A DNA stretch of 7,649 nucleotides from Methanobrevibacter sp. (GCA_017646885.1 JAGCLR010000118.1:1-7649), one strand, 5' to 3'. Shown: positions 1 to 6,305, numbered from the stretch's first letter. Numbers and translations are program-made. The notes: generated by a model not told the origin, from the sequence alone.

Positions 1-233
1 AAGGAAAAAACATGATTAACACTGATGAGTATGCTAAACTAATCAATAAGGCAAATCCAAAATTCGTCGAAGTCAAGGCATACATGTTTGTAGGATCTTC
101 CAGAAAAAGATTAAGTCTTGACAATATGCCATCACATCAGGATGTTCGTGATTTTGCACAGGAAATAGCTGATAAAACAGGACGAGAACTAACAAAAGAA
201 GCTGAAGTTAGTAGAGTTGTTTTATTAGAATAA
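1..233 (+). CDS. taw1: 4-demethylwyosine synthase Taw1 (TYW1 family), C-terminal fragment cut by the window edge
   Basis: This is the last 76 codons of a gene that enters from the left: the frame is open from base 3, and the ATG at 12 is an internal Met (the reading upstream is Gly-Lys-Asn-Met). The visible part resembles the C-terminal end of archaeal TYW1/Taw1, with the stretch FVEVKAYMFVGSSRKRL, then NMPSHQDVRDFA, and the ending SRVVLLE. Taw1 is a radical-SAM enzyme that condenses N1-methylguanosine-37 of tRNA-Phe with pyruvate-derived carbons to form the tricyclic 4-demethylwyosine (family knowledge). The radical-SAM CxxxCxxC motif and the second cluster site lie outside the window, so activity cannot be judged here. 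The gene ends at TAA 231-233 and converges with sucC. The alternative, a free-standing 73-residue protein starting at base 12, is unlikely because no Shine-Dalgarno site precedes that ATG and the similarity continues upstream of it. Confidence 0.85.
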   Translation, partial: GKNMINTDEYAKLINKANPKFVEVKAYMFVGSSRKRLSLDNMPSHQDVRDFAQEIADKTGRELTKEAEVSRVVLLE

Positions 234-365
234 AAAAGATTAAAACTATTTTTAAAAATTAAAAAATTAAAAAATGTAAAAAAAGTAAAAATTAGTTATT
301 AATATTAACTAAAAAAAATAAAAAAAGTAAAAAAAGTAGAAAAATAAAAAAGTAAAAGAAGAAAA
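234..365 (-). terminator. U-tract terminator block of sucC in the convergent taw1/sucC gap
   Basis: The 132-base gap between the taw1 and sucC stop codons is almost entirely A on the + strand, broken by single G, T or C bases. Read from the sucC side it is therefore a series of T5 to T8 runs spaced every few bases. Serial U-tracts of this kind are the usual archaeal 3'-end signal (established knowledge). A small hairpin sits inside: TTAGTTA (292-298) pairs with TAACTAA (306-312) around a 7-base loop, with T-runs on both sides when read on the - strand. For taw1 on the + strand there is only a weak signal, a T5 run at 249-253 inside the palindrome TTTTTAAAAA. No gene was seen in the gap. Confidence 0.65.
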
Positions 366-1490
366 TTATTTACCTGCTTCTTTTGCTTTAATTTCTTCAC
401 ACATTTCAACTGCTTTTTTAGCAGCTTCTTCTAATGAGATTTCATAAGGAATGCCTGCTTCTTCAAGTAATCTTTGACCTTCCTCTTCATTTGTACCAGT
501 AAGTCGTGTAACAATGTTTACATCCCATTTATTATCTTCTAAAGCTGCAATTACACCTCTTGCAACATCATCCGCTCTGGTAATACCACCTAAAACATTA
601 AGGAATACCACTTTTACAGGAGGATAATTTAAAACCAAGTTCAAAGCTTTTTTAATGGATTCATCAGATGCTCCACCACCGATATCCAAGAAAGTTGCAG
701 GTTTTCCACCGAATAAGGTAACCATATCCATACCTGTTAAGGTCAATCCTGCACCATTTCCGATTACAGCAATGTCACCATCAAGCTTTACAAATGCAAA
801 GTCCTTTTTCTTGAATCTGTTTTGCCTTACTTGATCTTGATGACGGAATAAAGCATCATTTTCAATTTCCAATTTTGCATCAGCTGCAATCAAACCGTCA
901 TCAGTTAAGATAAGAGGGTTGATTTCAGCAACTTCAGCATCATATTTATCATAAACATTATAGAGTTTCCAGATGATGTCTCCGATTTTAGACACTAAAT
1001 CAGAACCTACACCCATTTTACGAGCTATTTCACGAGCTTCATAAGGCAAGAACTCTTTTAATGGATTTACATTATATCTGATAATCTTTTCAGGTGAGGT
1101 CTTAGCCAATTCCTCGATTTCCACTCCACCTTCAGCACTTGCCATGATAATTGGAGTTCTGTTAGCTCTGTCATTTGAAACACTTAAGAAAAATTCTCTT
1201 TGAATATTTGCTTTTTCTTCAATGAGCAAGTGTTTTACTTTTTCACCTTTAATCTCTAACTTCAATAACTCATTTGCTATTTGAAATGCTTCACCAGGGT
1301 TGTCTGCAAACTTAATACCTCCTGCTTTACCTCTTCCACCAACTAAAACTTGAGATTTGAGTACAATAGGTCTGCCACGTTCAGTAGCGACTTCCATTGC
1401 CTCTTCAGGAGAGTATACAACATGCCCTTCTAAGATTTTAATTCCTTCACTTTCAAAAACTTTTTTTGCACTATGTTCAAAAAACTTCAT
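366..1490 (-). CDS. sucC: Succinyl-CoA synthetase (ADP-forming) beta subunit
   Basis: SucC is the nucleotide- and succinate-binding subunit of succinyl-CoA synthetase, which makes succinyl-CoA from succinate, CoA and ATP in the cytoplasm. The protein is 374 residues, close to the usual length of about 385. The N-terminal ATP-grasp domain shows KSQVLVGGRGKAGGIK (about residues 45-60), AEINPL (188-193) and DAKLEIENDALFRH (204-217, metal site). The C-terminal CoA-ligase domain shows GNGAGLTLTGMD (244-255), the glycine loop DIGGGAS (269-275) and NVLGGITRADD (298-308). I start at ATG 1490 rather than GTG 1499, because that GTG is part of the GAGTGAG Shine-Dalgarno site and the family begins MKFFEH-like. 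No alpha subunit (sucD), which carries the phosphohistidine, is in the window. With the nearby kor operon it probably feeds 2-oxoglutarate synthesis. Malate-CoA ligase beta chains are similar but less likely. Confidence 0.93.
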   Translation of the reverse strand: MKFFEHSAKKVFESEGIKILEGHVVYSPEEAMEVATERGRPIVLKSQVLVGGRGKAGGIKFADNPGEAFQIANELLKLEIKGEKVKHLLIEEKANIQREFFLSVSNDRANRTPIIMASAEGGVEIEELAKTSPEKIIRYNVNPLKEFLPYEAREIARKMGVGSDLVSKIGDIIWKLYNVYDKYDAEVAEINPLILTDDGLIAADAKLEIENDALFRHQDQVRQNRFKKKDFAFVKLDGDIAVIGNGAGLTLTGMDMVTLFGGKPATFLDIGGGASDESIKKALNLVLNYPPVKVVFLNVLGGITRADDVARGVIAALEDNKWDVNIVTRLTGTNEEEGQRLLEEAGIPYEISLEEAAKKAVEMCEEIKAKEAGK

Positions 1491-1494
1491 TTTT

Positions 1495-1501
1495 CTCACT
1501 C
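1495..1501 (-). promoter_or_regulatory. sucC ribosome binding site (decides the start)
   Basis: On the - strand this reads GAGTGAG, four A bases before ATG 1490, and matches part of the anti-Shine-Dalgarno complement GGAGGTGA. The alternative GTG start at 1499 lies inside it, so ATG 1490 is preferred. Confidence 0.6.
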
Positions 1502-1560
1502 GTATTTAATAAGCATGAAAATTAGTATGAATTTTAAAAATACTTATGAATATTAAAAAT

Positions 1561-1569
1561 AATTATAAA
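1561..1569 (-). promoter_or_regulatory. Candidate TATA box of sucC
   Basis: On the - strand this reads TTTATAATT, about 71 bases upstream of the sucC ATG. With an archaeal TATA-to-start distance of about 25 bases, transcription would begin near 1540 and leave a leader of about 50 bases. The surrounding DNA is very AT-rich, so other TATA-like words exist. The choice is favoured by the direct repeat immediately upstream. Confidence 0.35.
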
Positions 1570-1576
1570 GATTAAG

Positions 1577-1606
1577 TCCTATCTAATTAATCCCATCTAA
1601 TTAATC
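1577..1606. repeat. Two-copy 14-bp tandem repeat upstream of the sucC TATA box
   Basis: ATCTAATTAATC occurs exactly at 1581-1592 and again at 1595-1606, a period of 14 bases. Including the left flank, the repeat unit is TCCYATCTAATTAATC with one mismatch (1577-1592 and 1591-1606). The copies lie immediately upstream of the candidate sucC TATA box on the - strand, where archaeal activators or BRE-proximal regulators bind. A regulatory role is inference. Confidence 0.6.
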
Positions 1607-1671
1607 AAGTTAATAGAACTATTTATTTTTTAATCACAATATAATATGTTATTTCTTATTATTAAAATTAA

Positions 1672-1733
1672 TTATTAAAAAAATTATAAAAATTCAGTGA
1701 AATCTTGGAAAATGTCCATTTTTTTACTGAATT
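1672..1733 (-). terminator. Hairpin plus U-tract terminator of pyk
   Basis: On the - strand just after the pyk stop, AATTCAGT (1733-1726) can pair with ACTGAATT (1698-1691) in an 8-bp perfect stem. The stem extends past one C/A mismatch by three more pairs, and a small inner 4-bp helix (TGGA 1718-1715 with TCCA 1709-1706) sits inside. The stem is followed by TTTTTATAATTTTTTT on the transcript. The left arm includes bases 1732-1733 of the TAA stop codon. The form resembles a bacterial intrinsic terminator, and the U-runs alone also fit archaeal termination. Confidence 0.6.
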
Positions 1734-3135
1734 ATATTTCCACAATTCTTAAATAATTGGTTCTTCTTGCCTTACCTAATGGGAATCCTCCAGTAACCAC
1801 TATCAAGTCCCCATCATCCAAGTTAAATTCACTTTTGGCTATTTCCCTTGCACTTTCAATCATTTCATCAGTATCTTCATAGATATCTGTTATTATAGGT
1901 TTGACTCCGAAGTTCAAAACAACTTTCTCTGCAATGTGGCTAGATGGACAGCAAGCTAATATTATGGCATTTGGTCTCAAATTACTGATCTTCCTCGCTG
2001 TAAAGCCTGTCATGGTTGTTGTGACTATCAATTTAATGTCACTGTATTCAACAGCATCGACAACCAGTTTAGCAATGGTATCGCTAACCCCAATTATCCC
2101 CTTGTAGGAGACATGCTTTGTATAATCGATAGTTGATTCCACATATTTGCATACCTTGCTCATGATTTCAACTGACTGTACTGGGTACTTTCCAATAGTT
2201 GTTTCTCCAGACAACATCACGCAATCAGTTCCATCCAATACAGCATTAGCCACATCTGAAACCTCTGCCCTTGAAGGTCTAGGATTCTCATACATGGAAG
2301 CAAGCATTTCAGTAGCAACAATCGCAAACTTGCCCTTTTCACGGCATTTTCTGATAATGCTCTTTTGGAGCATCGGCAGCTTTTCCATTGGGACTTCCAC
2401 GCCCAAATCTCCTCGAGCCACCATAATTCCATCAGATGCCTTAATTATTTCATCTATATTCTCTATTCCCATACGGCTTTCAATTTTTGAAATGATACGT
2501 GCATCTCCACCCGCTTCCTTAATTATTTTACGGGCAGCAATTACATCAAATCTATTGTTTACAAAAGATAAGGCCAAATAATCACAGGCATTTCTTGCTG
2601 CAAAAGCAATGTCATTCTTATCTGCTTCACTGATGAAATCCAATTTCAAATCGACCCCAGGGACATTGATTGTCTTGTTGTTTTGGATTTTTCCATCCCC
2701 TAATGCCTTCAATACAACGAAATCATCTTCCTTGCCTATGACTTCCAATTCAAGCAAAGCATTGTCTATAAGGACCTTGTCACCCACTTCTATAAAGTCA
2801 ATAGCTTCGCTATGATTAACTCCAAATTCCTTTTCATCACCCTGTATGCAAGTCTTGCTCATATTGATGGTATCTCCCTCTTTAAGACTTACACCTCCGT
2901 CCTTAAATTTCAAAGTCCTAAACTCAGGCCCCTTGGTATCATACATAACTGCAACAGGAACATTGCACTCTTTACGTACTTTTCTGATGACATCTAAAGT
3001 TTTCAAAATGTCTTCATGTGTAGCATGACTAAGATTAATACGTGCACAATCCATACCTTCATTAACCATTTCACTCATAACTTCCACTGAATCAGAAGCT
3101 GGACCTACACTACAAATAATTTTTGTCTTTTTCAC
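1732..3135 (-). CDS. pyk: Pyruvate kinase
   Basis: The enzyme converts PEP and ADP to pyruvate and ATP in the cytoplasm. The protein is 467 residues from GTG 3135, typical of the family, and carries no extra PEP-utiliser domain at the C-terminus. Signatures are RINLSHA (32-38), DTKGPEFR (66-73), SKIESRMGIENIDEI (216-230, with active-site Lys217 and Mg ligand Glu219), GIMVARGDLGVEVP (236-249, with Asp243), ATEMLASM (274-281), LSGETTIGKYP (308-318) and the C-terminal VVTGGFPLG (446-454). I chose the GTG because GAGGGAGAT (3147-3139) sits three bases upstream and the sequence VKKTKIICSVGPAS fits the family's usual N-terminus. An in-frame ATG at 3156 would add seven residues and has only a weak site. 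Thr67 and Glu71 correspond to the residues linked to potassium dependence. The gene is separated from korC by over 200 bases and ends in its own hairpin, so it is probably monocistronic. Confidence 0.95.
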   Translation of the reverse strand: MKKTKIICSVGPASDSVEVMSEMVNEGMDCARINLSHATHEDILKTLDVIRKVRKECNVPVAVMYDTKGPEFRTLKFKDGGVSLKEGDTINMSKTCIQGDEKEFGVNHSEAIDFIEVGDKVLIDNALLELEVIGKEDDFVVLKALGDGKIQNNKTINVPGVDLKLDFISEADKNDIAFAARNACDYLALSFVNNRFDVIAARKIIKEAGGDARIISKIESRMGIENIDEIIKASDGIMVARGDLGVEVPMEKLPMLQKSIIRKCREKGKFAIVATEMLASMYENPRPSRAEVSDVANAVLDGTDCVMLSGETTIGKYPVQSVEIMSKVCKYVESTIDYTKHVSYKGIIGVSDTIAKLVVDAVEYSDIKLIVTTTMTGFTARKISNLRPNAIILACCPSSHIAEKVVLNFGVKPIITDIYEDTDEMIESAREIAKSEFNLDDGDLIVVTGGFPLGKARRTNYLRIVEI

Positions 3136-3138
3136 AGT

Positions 3139-3147
3139 ATCTCCCTC
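3139..3147 (-). promoter_or_regulatory. pyk ribosome binding site (decides the start)
   Basis: On the - strand this reads GAGGGAGAT, three bases before GTG 3135. It would lie inside the coding region if translation began at the upstream ATG 3156, so it supports the GTG start. Confidence 0.6.
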
Positions 3148-3321
3148 AACTAACATATTATCTCAAGTTAATTAATAGTATTAAAAATGAAAGTTAAATA
3201 TTTTGTGAAAAATGATAAAATCATAAAAATAGCAAAAATTTGAAAGAAAAATAATAATTTGAAAAATAATTACTTAAAATAAAATTAAAATAATAGTTAA
3301 AAAATACTTCAAATAATTGCT

Positions 3322-3364
3322 TAAAGAAATAAAAAAAAGATAAAAAAAGAAAAAAATAAAAATA
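3322..3364 (-). terminator. U-tract terminator after korC
   Basis: Immediately after the korC stop, the - strand carries T5, T7, T7 and T8 runs broken by single bases. This is the same architecture as after sucC and mptD. It should end the korDABC transcript before pyk. The remaining gap (3136-3321) is AT-rich and must hold the pyk promoter, but no TATA box stands out from the background. Confidence 0.55.
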
Positions 3365-3910
3365 TTAAAGCAAAGCATATCCTGCTTCAAATGCTTGTAT
3401 ATTTTTATCTTCAGTACCTTTTGGTACACTATCTAAAATAGCTTGTTTTGCTGCATCAACTGAAACAACTTCAGTGACCTTGACAATTGCACCAATCATT
3501 ACAATGTTTGCAACGATTCTAAGACCGACATCTTCAGTTGCAGTCTTGGTTGCAGGTGCTCTGAAAAGCTTTATTTTGTGTTCTTTTACAAAATCAACTA
3601 TTTCCTCTTCAACAATCATATCAGGATCGATAATCAAGACACCTTCATCCTTCAAATCACCCATATACTTGATTAAAGCTTCATGAGACATGGCAACTAA
3701 AATATCCGGACTGGTTACTTTAGGATAGTCGATTACTTCATCATCAATAACAACTTCAGTTCTGGAAGCTCCTCCACGAGCTTCAGGACCGTAAGATTGG
3801 GTTTGAACAGCATTTTTATTATCAAAGAGAGAAGCAGCCTTACCAATGATAACTCCTGCCATAATTACTCCTTGACCACCAAAACCAGCTATACGAACTT
3901 CAGTTCTCAT
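3365..3910 (-). CDS. korC: 2-oxoglutarate:ferredoxin oxidoreductase gamma subunit
   Basis: KorC is the gamma subunit (POR/KOR gamma domain) of the four-subunit enzyme that interconverts succinyl-CoA, CO2 and reduced ferredoxin with 2-oxoglutarate and CoA. In this family the gamma domain contributes to the CoA site (family knowledge). The protein is 181 residues. It shows the family's N-terminal glycine motif GFGGQGVIMAG (about 9-19) and the conserved QSYGPEARGGASRTEVVI (about 38-55). I start at ATG 3910. The longer reading begins at a TTG (3928) that overlaps the end of korB and forms part of the GAGGAG ribosome site, so it is rejected. Only one base separates this ATG from the korB stop codon, consistent with translational coupling. 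It is the last gene of korDABC and is followed by T-runs. A pyruvate or branched-chain oxoacid role is possible but less likely given the subunit set and sucC nearby. Confidence 0.92.
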   Translation of the reverse strand: MRTEVRIAGFGGQGVIMAGVIIGKAASLFDNKNAVQTQSYGPEARGGASRTEVVIDDEVIDYPKVTSPDILVAMSHEALIKYMGDLKDEGVLIIDPDMIVEEEIVDFVKEHKIKLFRAPATKTATEDVGLRIVANIVMIGAIVKVTEVVSVDAAKQAILDSVPKGTEDKNIQAFEAGYALL

Positions 3911-3911
3911 C

Positions 3912-4772
3912 TTAATCCAACTCCTCAAATGCAGACTTAATAGCCAATGGCTTATCTGAATTCTCTTCAGCCAATGCCTTGATGTTAGCAGTCAATTCAG
4001 CATGTGGCTTATTAGCAAATTCACCAACAATGATCTTGCCTTCCAATTCTGATTCTTCCATTTTTTCTGCTCTTCTTTTATTGATACTGTTCTCTTTAAT
4101 CCATTGGAACATTTCCAATGGAGTTCTCATCTTGTTTTTACGACCAAAGTAAGTTGGACATTGGGAAACAACTTCAATAAATGAGAAACCATCATTTTCC
4201 AAACCTTTTTGAATGGCTTTGGATAACTGCAATGGATGAGCGGTAGTCCATCTAGCAACATAAGACGCACCAGCTGCACTGACAAGTTCAGCTAAATTAA
4301 ATGGCATGTCTCTTGAACCATAAGGTGCAGTGGTACCAAAACTTCCTTTTGGGGAAGTAGGACTGATTTGACCTCCGGTCATACCATAAATATTGTTGTT
4401 AATACAAATGACAGTGAGATTAATGTTTCTTCTTGCAGCATGAATCAAATGGTTTCCACCAATGGATGCTGCATCCCCATCACCAGTGAATACAACAACA
4501 TCCAAGTCAGGATTTCCGACCTTTAAACCAGTCGCAAAGCTTAAAGCTCTTCCGTGAGTTGTGTGGAGTGAATCACATTTTGCATAACCAGGAATTCTTG
4601 AAGAACATCCGATACCTGAAACCATTGCAACATTTTCAAAATCAATATCAGTACCTTCTAAACCTCTAAAGAAGGTGCTCATAACAGTACCGTTTCCACA
4701 ACCTGGACAGAATATGTGTGGCAATCTTTCTTCTCTAAGATATTTTTTATATGGGCTTTCCTTTTCTACCAT
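3912..4772 (-). CDS. korB: 2-oxoglutarate:ferredoxin oxidoreductase beta subunit (TPP-binding)
   Basis: KorB holds the thiamine diphosphate and the proximal [4Fe-4S] cluster of the 2-oxoglutarate:ferredoxin oxidoreductase. The protein is 286 residues, usual for this subunit. It shows FCPGCGNG (21-28) with Cys22 and Cys25, SGIGCSSR with Cys56, and SQCPTYFGR with Cys205. These are the expected four cluster cysteines. The TPP motif runs from GDGDAASIGG (97-106) to INNNIYGMTGGQ (124-135). The ATG at 4772 is preceded by AGGTGGT (4782-4776). This site shares bases with the TAG stop of korA, eight bases upstream, so translation is probably coupled. The segment GGQISPTSP is shared by this family and by pyruvate and 2-oxoacid oxidoreductases generally, so substrate assignment rests mainly on the four-gene layout and the nearby sucC. 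Confidence 0.94.
   Translation of the reverse strand: MVEKESPYKKYLREERLPHIFCPGCGNGTVMSTFFRGLEGTDIDFENVAMVSGIGCSSRIPGYAKCDSLHTTHGRALSFATGLKVGNPDLDVVVFTGDGDAASIGGNHLIHAARRNINLTVICINNNIYGMTGGQISPTSPKGSFGTTAPYGSRDMPFNLAELVSAAGASYVARWTTAHPLQLSKAIQKGLENDGFSFIEVVSQCPTYFGRKNKMRTPLEMFQWIKENSINKRRAEKMEESELEGKIIVGEFANKPHAELTANIKALAEENSDKPLAIKSAFEELD
3921..3926 (-). promoter_or_regulatory. korC ribosome binding site (decides the start)
   Basis: On the - strand this reads GAGGAG, ten bases before ATG 3910, and lies within the last codons of korB (Glu-Glu of the ending FEELD). The alternative TTG start at 3928 lies immediately upstream of and partly within this site. Confidence 0.6.
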
Positions 4773-4780
4773 TTTACCAC

Positions 4781-5911
4781 CTATCCATTAATCTCCTTAA
4801 TCTTATCGTAAATTTCATCAGGCTTATGAAGTATTCCTCCAATCTTGCCAATCAAGTGAACATTTGCTTCACCATGTGCTGCCCTTTCAACTTCATGAAC
4901 CATTTGTCCCAAGTTCATTTCAGGAACAATTATGTCACTTGCAGTTTTAGCTATTTCAGCAATTTCCTCTTCTGGGAAAGGCCATGGAGTGTCAATTTTA
5001 AGAGATCCTACTTTTATGCCTTCTTCTCTTGCCTTTTTCATAGCTGCTCCAACGGAACGGTATGGTGAACCGCAAGAAACAACTACAATATCTGCATCAT
5101 CACAATTTTCTTTTTTAACAGAACAGATATCTTTTCTATGCATTAGAATCTTATTGCATAATCTTTCAACCAATTTATGGTGAGTGTCCGGATCATTGGT
5201 ATCAGGATAACCTCTTTCATCGTGAGTCAATCCAGTAACATGAATATTGAATCCATCACCAAAAGCAGGCATAGGAGTGGTTCCATCCTCAGGAGCATCA
5301 AATGGCAAGTATTGGCCATCCACCTTTTCAGGTCTTTTACGAGCTACAATTTCAATATCATCAGGAATAATCAATTTTTCTCTCATGTGACCTACAACTT
5401 CATCAGCAAGAACAGTTACAGGAACTCTGTACTCTTCAGCTAAATTAAAAGCCTTGATGGTGAAATCAAAGAACTCCTGAACAGATGAAGGTGCTAAAGC
5501 AATTGGCTCGTAATCTCCATGAGAACCCCAACGAGCTTGCATCATATCCGCTTGAGCAGACATGGTAGGCTGACCAGTGGAAGGGGAACCTCTTTGAACA
5601 TTGATAATTACAATAGGAGTTTCTGTAATGAATCCATAACCGATGTTCTCTTGCATTAATGAAATACCCGGTCCGGAAGTAGCGGTCATTGCTTTCATAC
5701 CACTCCAGGAAGCTCCAATAATAGCTCCTGCAGATGCAATTTCATCCTCCATTTGAACAAAGGAACCTCCATATTTTGGAAGCAAGATAGACATTTGCTC
5801 TGCAATTTCAGTAGATGGAGTAATTGGATAACCTGCAAAGAATCTGCAGTTTGCAGCTATTGCACCTAATGCACAAGCTTCATTTCCTTGAACAAAACGC
5901 TCTTCCACCAT
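4781..5911 (-). CDS. korA: 2-oxoglutarate:ferredoxin oxidoreductase alpha subunit
   Basis: KorA is the 376-residue alpha subunit, which forms the pyrimidine-binding half of the active site with KorB and helps to bind the substrate. Near the N-terminus it has QGNEACALGAIAANCRFFAGYPITPSTEIAEQM, here residues about 8-40, the hallmark of Kor-type alpha chains. It is followed by MEDEIASAGAIIGASWSG (54-71), TATSGPG (76-82) and QRGSPSTGQPT (106-116). The C-terminal third holds the second pyrimidine-binding-type domain with the GSLKIDTPWPFP stretch. The ATG at 5911 directly abuts the korD stop (TAAATG) and has a strong site, GAGGTGG (5923-5917), five bases upstream. In the Kor branch the delta ferredoxin, alpha, beta and gamma are separate genes, as here. 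2-oxoisovalerate (Vor) and pyruvate (Por) enzymes are the main alternatives, and the sequence pattern and neighbours favour 2-oxoglutarate. Confidence 0.94.
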   Translation of the reverse strand: MVEERFVQGNEACALGAIAANCRFFAGYPITPSTEIAEQMSILLPKYGGSFVQMEDEIASAGAIIGASWSGMKAMTATSGPGISLMQENIGYGFITETPIVIINVQRGSPSTGQPTMSAQADMMQARWGSHGDYEPIALAPSSVQEFFDFTIKAFNLAEEYRVPVTVLADEVVGHMREKLIIPDDIEIVARKRPEKVDGQYLPFDAPEDGTTPMPAFGDGFNIHVTGLTHDERGYPDTNDPDTHHKLVERLCNKILMHRKDICSVKKENCDDADIVVVSCGSPYRSVGAAMKKAREEGIKVGSLKIDTPWPFPEEEIAEIAKTASDIIVPEMNLGQMVHEVERAAHGEANVHLIGKIGGILHKPDEIYDKIKEING

Positions 5912-6118
5912 TTATTCCACCTCTTTTTCAACATAAATAGCTTGGTCAGGACATGATAATTCGCATAAACCACATTTAGTGCAACCTTCCTCATGTTCTG
6001 GGAAAGGAAGGTAAACATTTTTTGTGTTTACTTTATCAGATTTTGAATAAACATTTTTAGGACAAGTAGCTATACAAATATCGCATCCTTTACAAAGCTT
6101 GGAATCTATAATAATCAT
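5912..6118 (-). CDS. korD: 2-oxoglutarate:ferredoxin oxidoreductase delta subunit (2[4Fe-4S] ferredoxin)
   Basis: KorD is a 68-residue ferredoxin-like subunit that passes electrons between the KorB cluster and external ferredoxin. Two cluster motifs are intact: CKGCDICIATCP (Cys9, 12, 15, 19) and CTKCGLCELSCP (Cys46, 49, 52, 56). In the usual fold, each cluster takes three cysteines from one motif and the last cysteine of the other. A spacer of about 26 residues, longer than in minimal clostridial ferredoxins, separates them, as is common in Kor/Vor delta chains. The ATG at 6118 has GTGAGATGA (6131-6123) four bases upstream. It is the first gene of the operon: the 241-base gap before it carries the candidate promoter, and its TAA abuts the korA ATG. 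No frameshift or missing cysteine is seen. Confidence 0.93.
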   Translation of the reverse strand: MIIIDSKLCKGCDICIATCPKNVYSKSDKVNTKNVYLPFPEHEEGCTKCGLCELSCPDQAIYVEKEVE

Positions 6119-6203
6119 TAAATCATCTCACATTCTTTGTATAGTTTGAAAAATATTAGTTCAAATATTAAAATAAATACCTTATCGCTATTGTTTACCT
6201 TAA

Positions 6204-6212
6204 GATATAAAT
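6204..6212 (-). promoter_or_regulatory. Candidate TATA box of korDABC
   Basis: On the - strand this reads ATTTATATC, close to the archaeal TATA consensus TTTATATA. A start about 25 bases downstream would fall near 6180 and give a leader of about 60 bases before korD. A second AT-rich word at 6221-6230 is less consensus-like. No riboswitch or conserved leader fold was recognised in the gap 6119-6359. Confidence 0.4.
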
Positions 6213-6305
6213 CATAATATTAATATATATGGCATTATTTATTTAAATAATTTAGTATATTTAACACGATAAAGGTTTAAAAAATAGAAATGAGAATAGG
6301 TAAAC

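Noticed and set aside
12..233. A complete 73-residue small protein at the left edge
   Set aside because: The frame is open to the window edge, no ribosome site precedes the ATG, and the sequence matches the C-terminal end of Taw1.
260..362. A-rich repeated pattern resembling a short tandem repeat or CRISPR
   Set aside because: Units are irregular in length and no spacers exist. It is better explained as U-tract terminators on the - strand, as seen after korC and mptD.
1901..3028. Several + strand open frames of 60-144 codons opposite pyk, and one - strand frame at 2217-2432
   Set aside because: They lie wholly within pyk, have no Shine-Dalgarno sites that I can see and resemble no family. 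They are shadows of a strongly supported gene.
3163..3172. TCAAGTTAAT in the pyk leader, shared with 1605-1614 upstream of sucC
   Set aside because: A 10-base AT-rich match at very different distances from the two genes is likely chance.
4751..5443. + strand open frames opposite korA and korB
   Set aside because: They are antisense shadows of well-supported kor genes, with unnatural composition and no recognisable motif.
3365..6118. Reading the four-gene operon as pyruvate (Por) or 2-oxoisovalerate (Vor) oxidoreductase
   Set aside because: The alpha chain's QGNEAC...FFAGYPITPSTEIAEQM stretch, the separate 68-residue delta ferredoxin, the order D-A-B-C and the nearby sucC all favour 2-oxoglutarate. 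The alternatives are not fully excluded without a phylogeny.
6119..6203. Possible riboswitch in the korD leader
   Set aside because: The leader is short and AT-rich, with no stable G+C helix and no known aptamer core that I could recognise.
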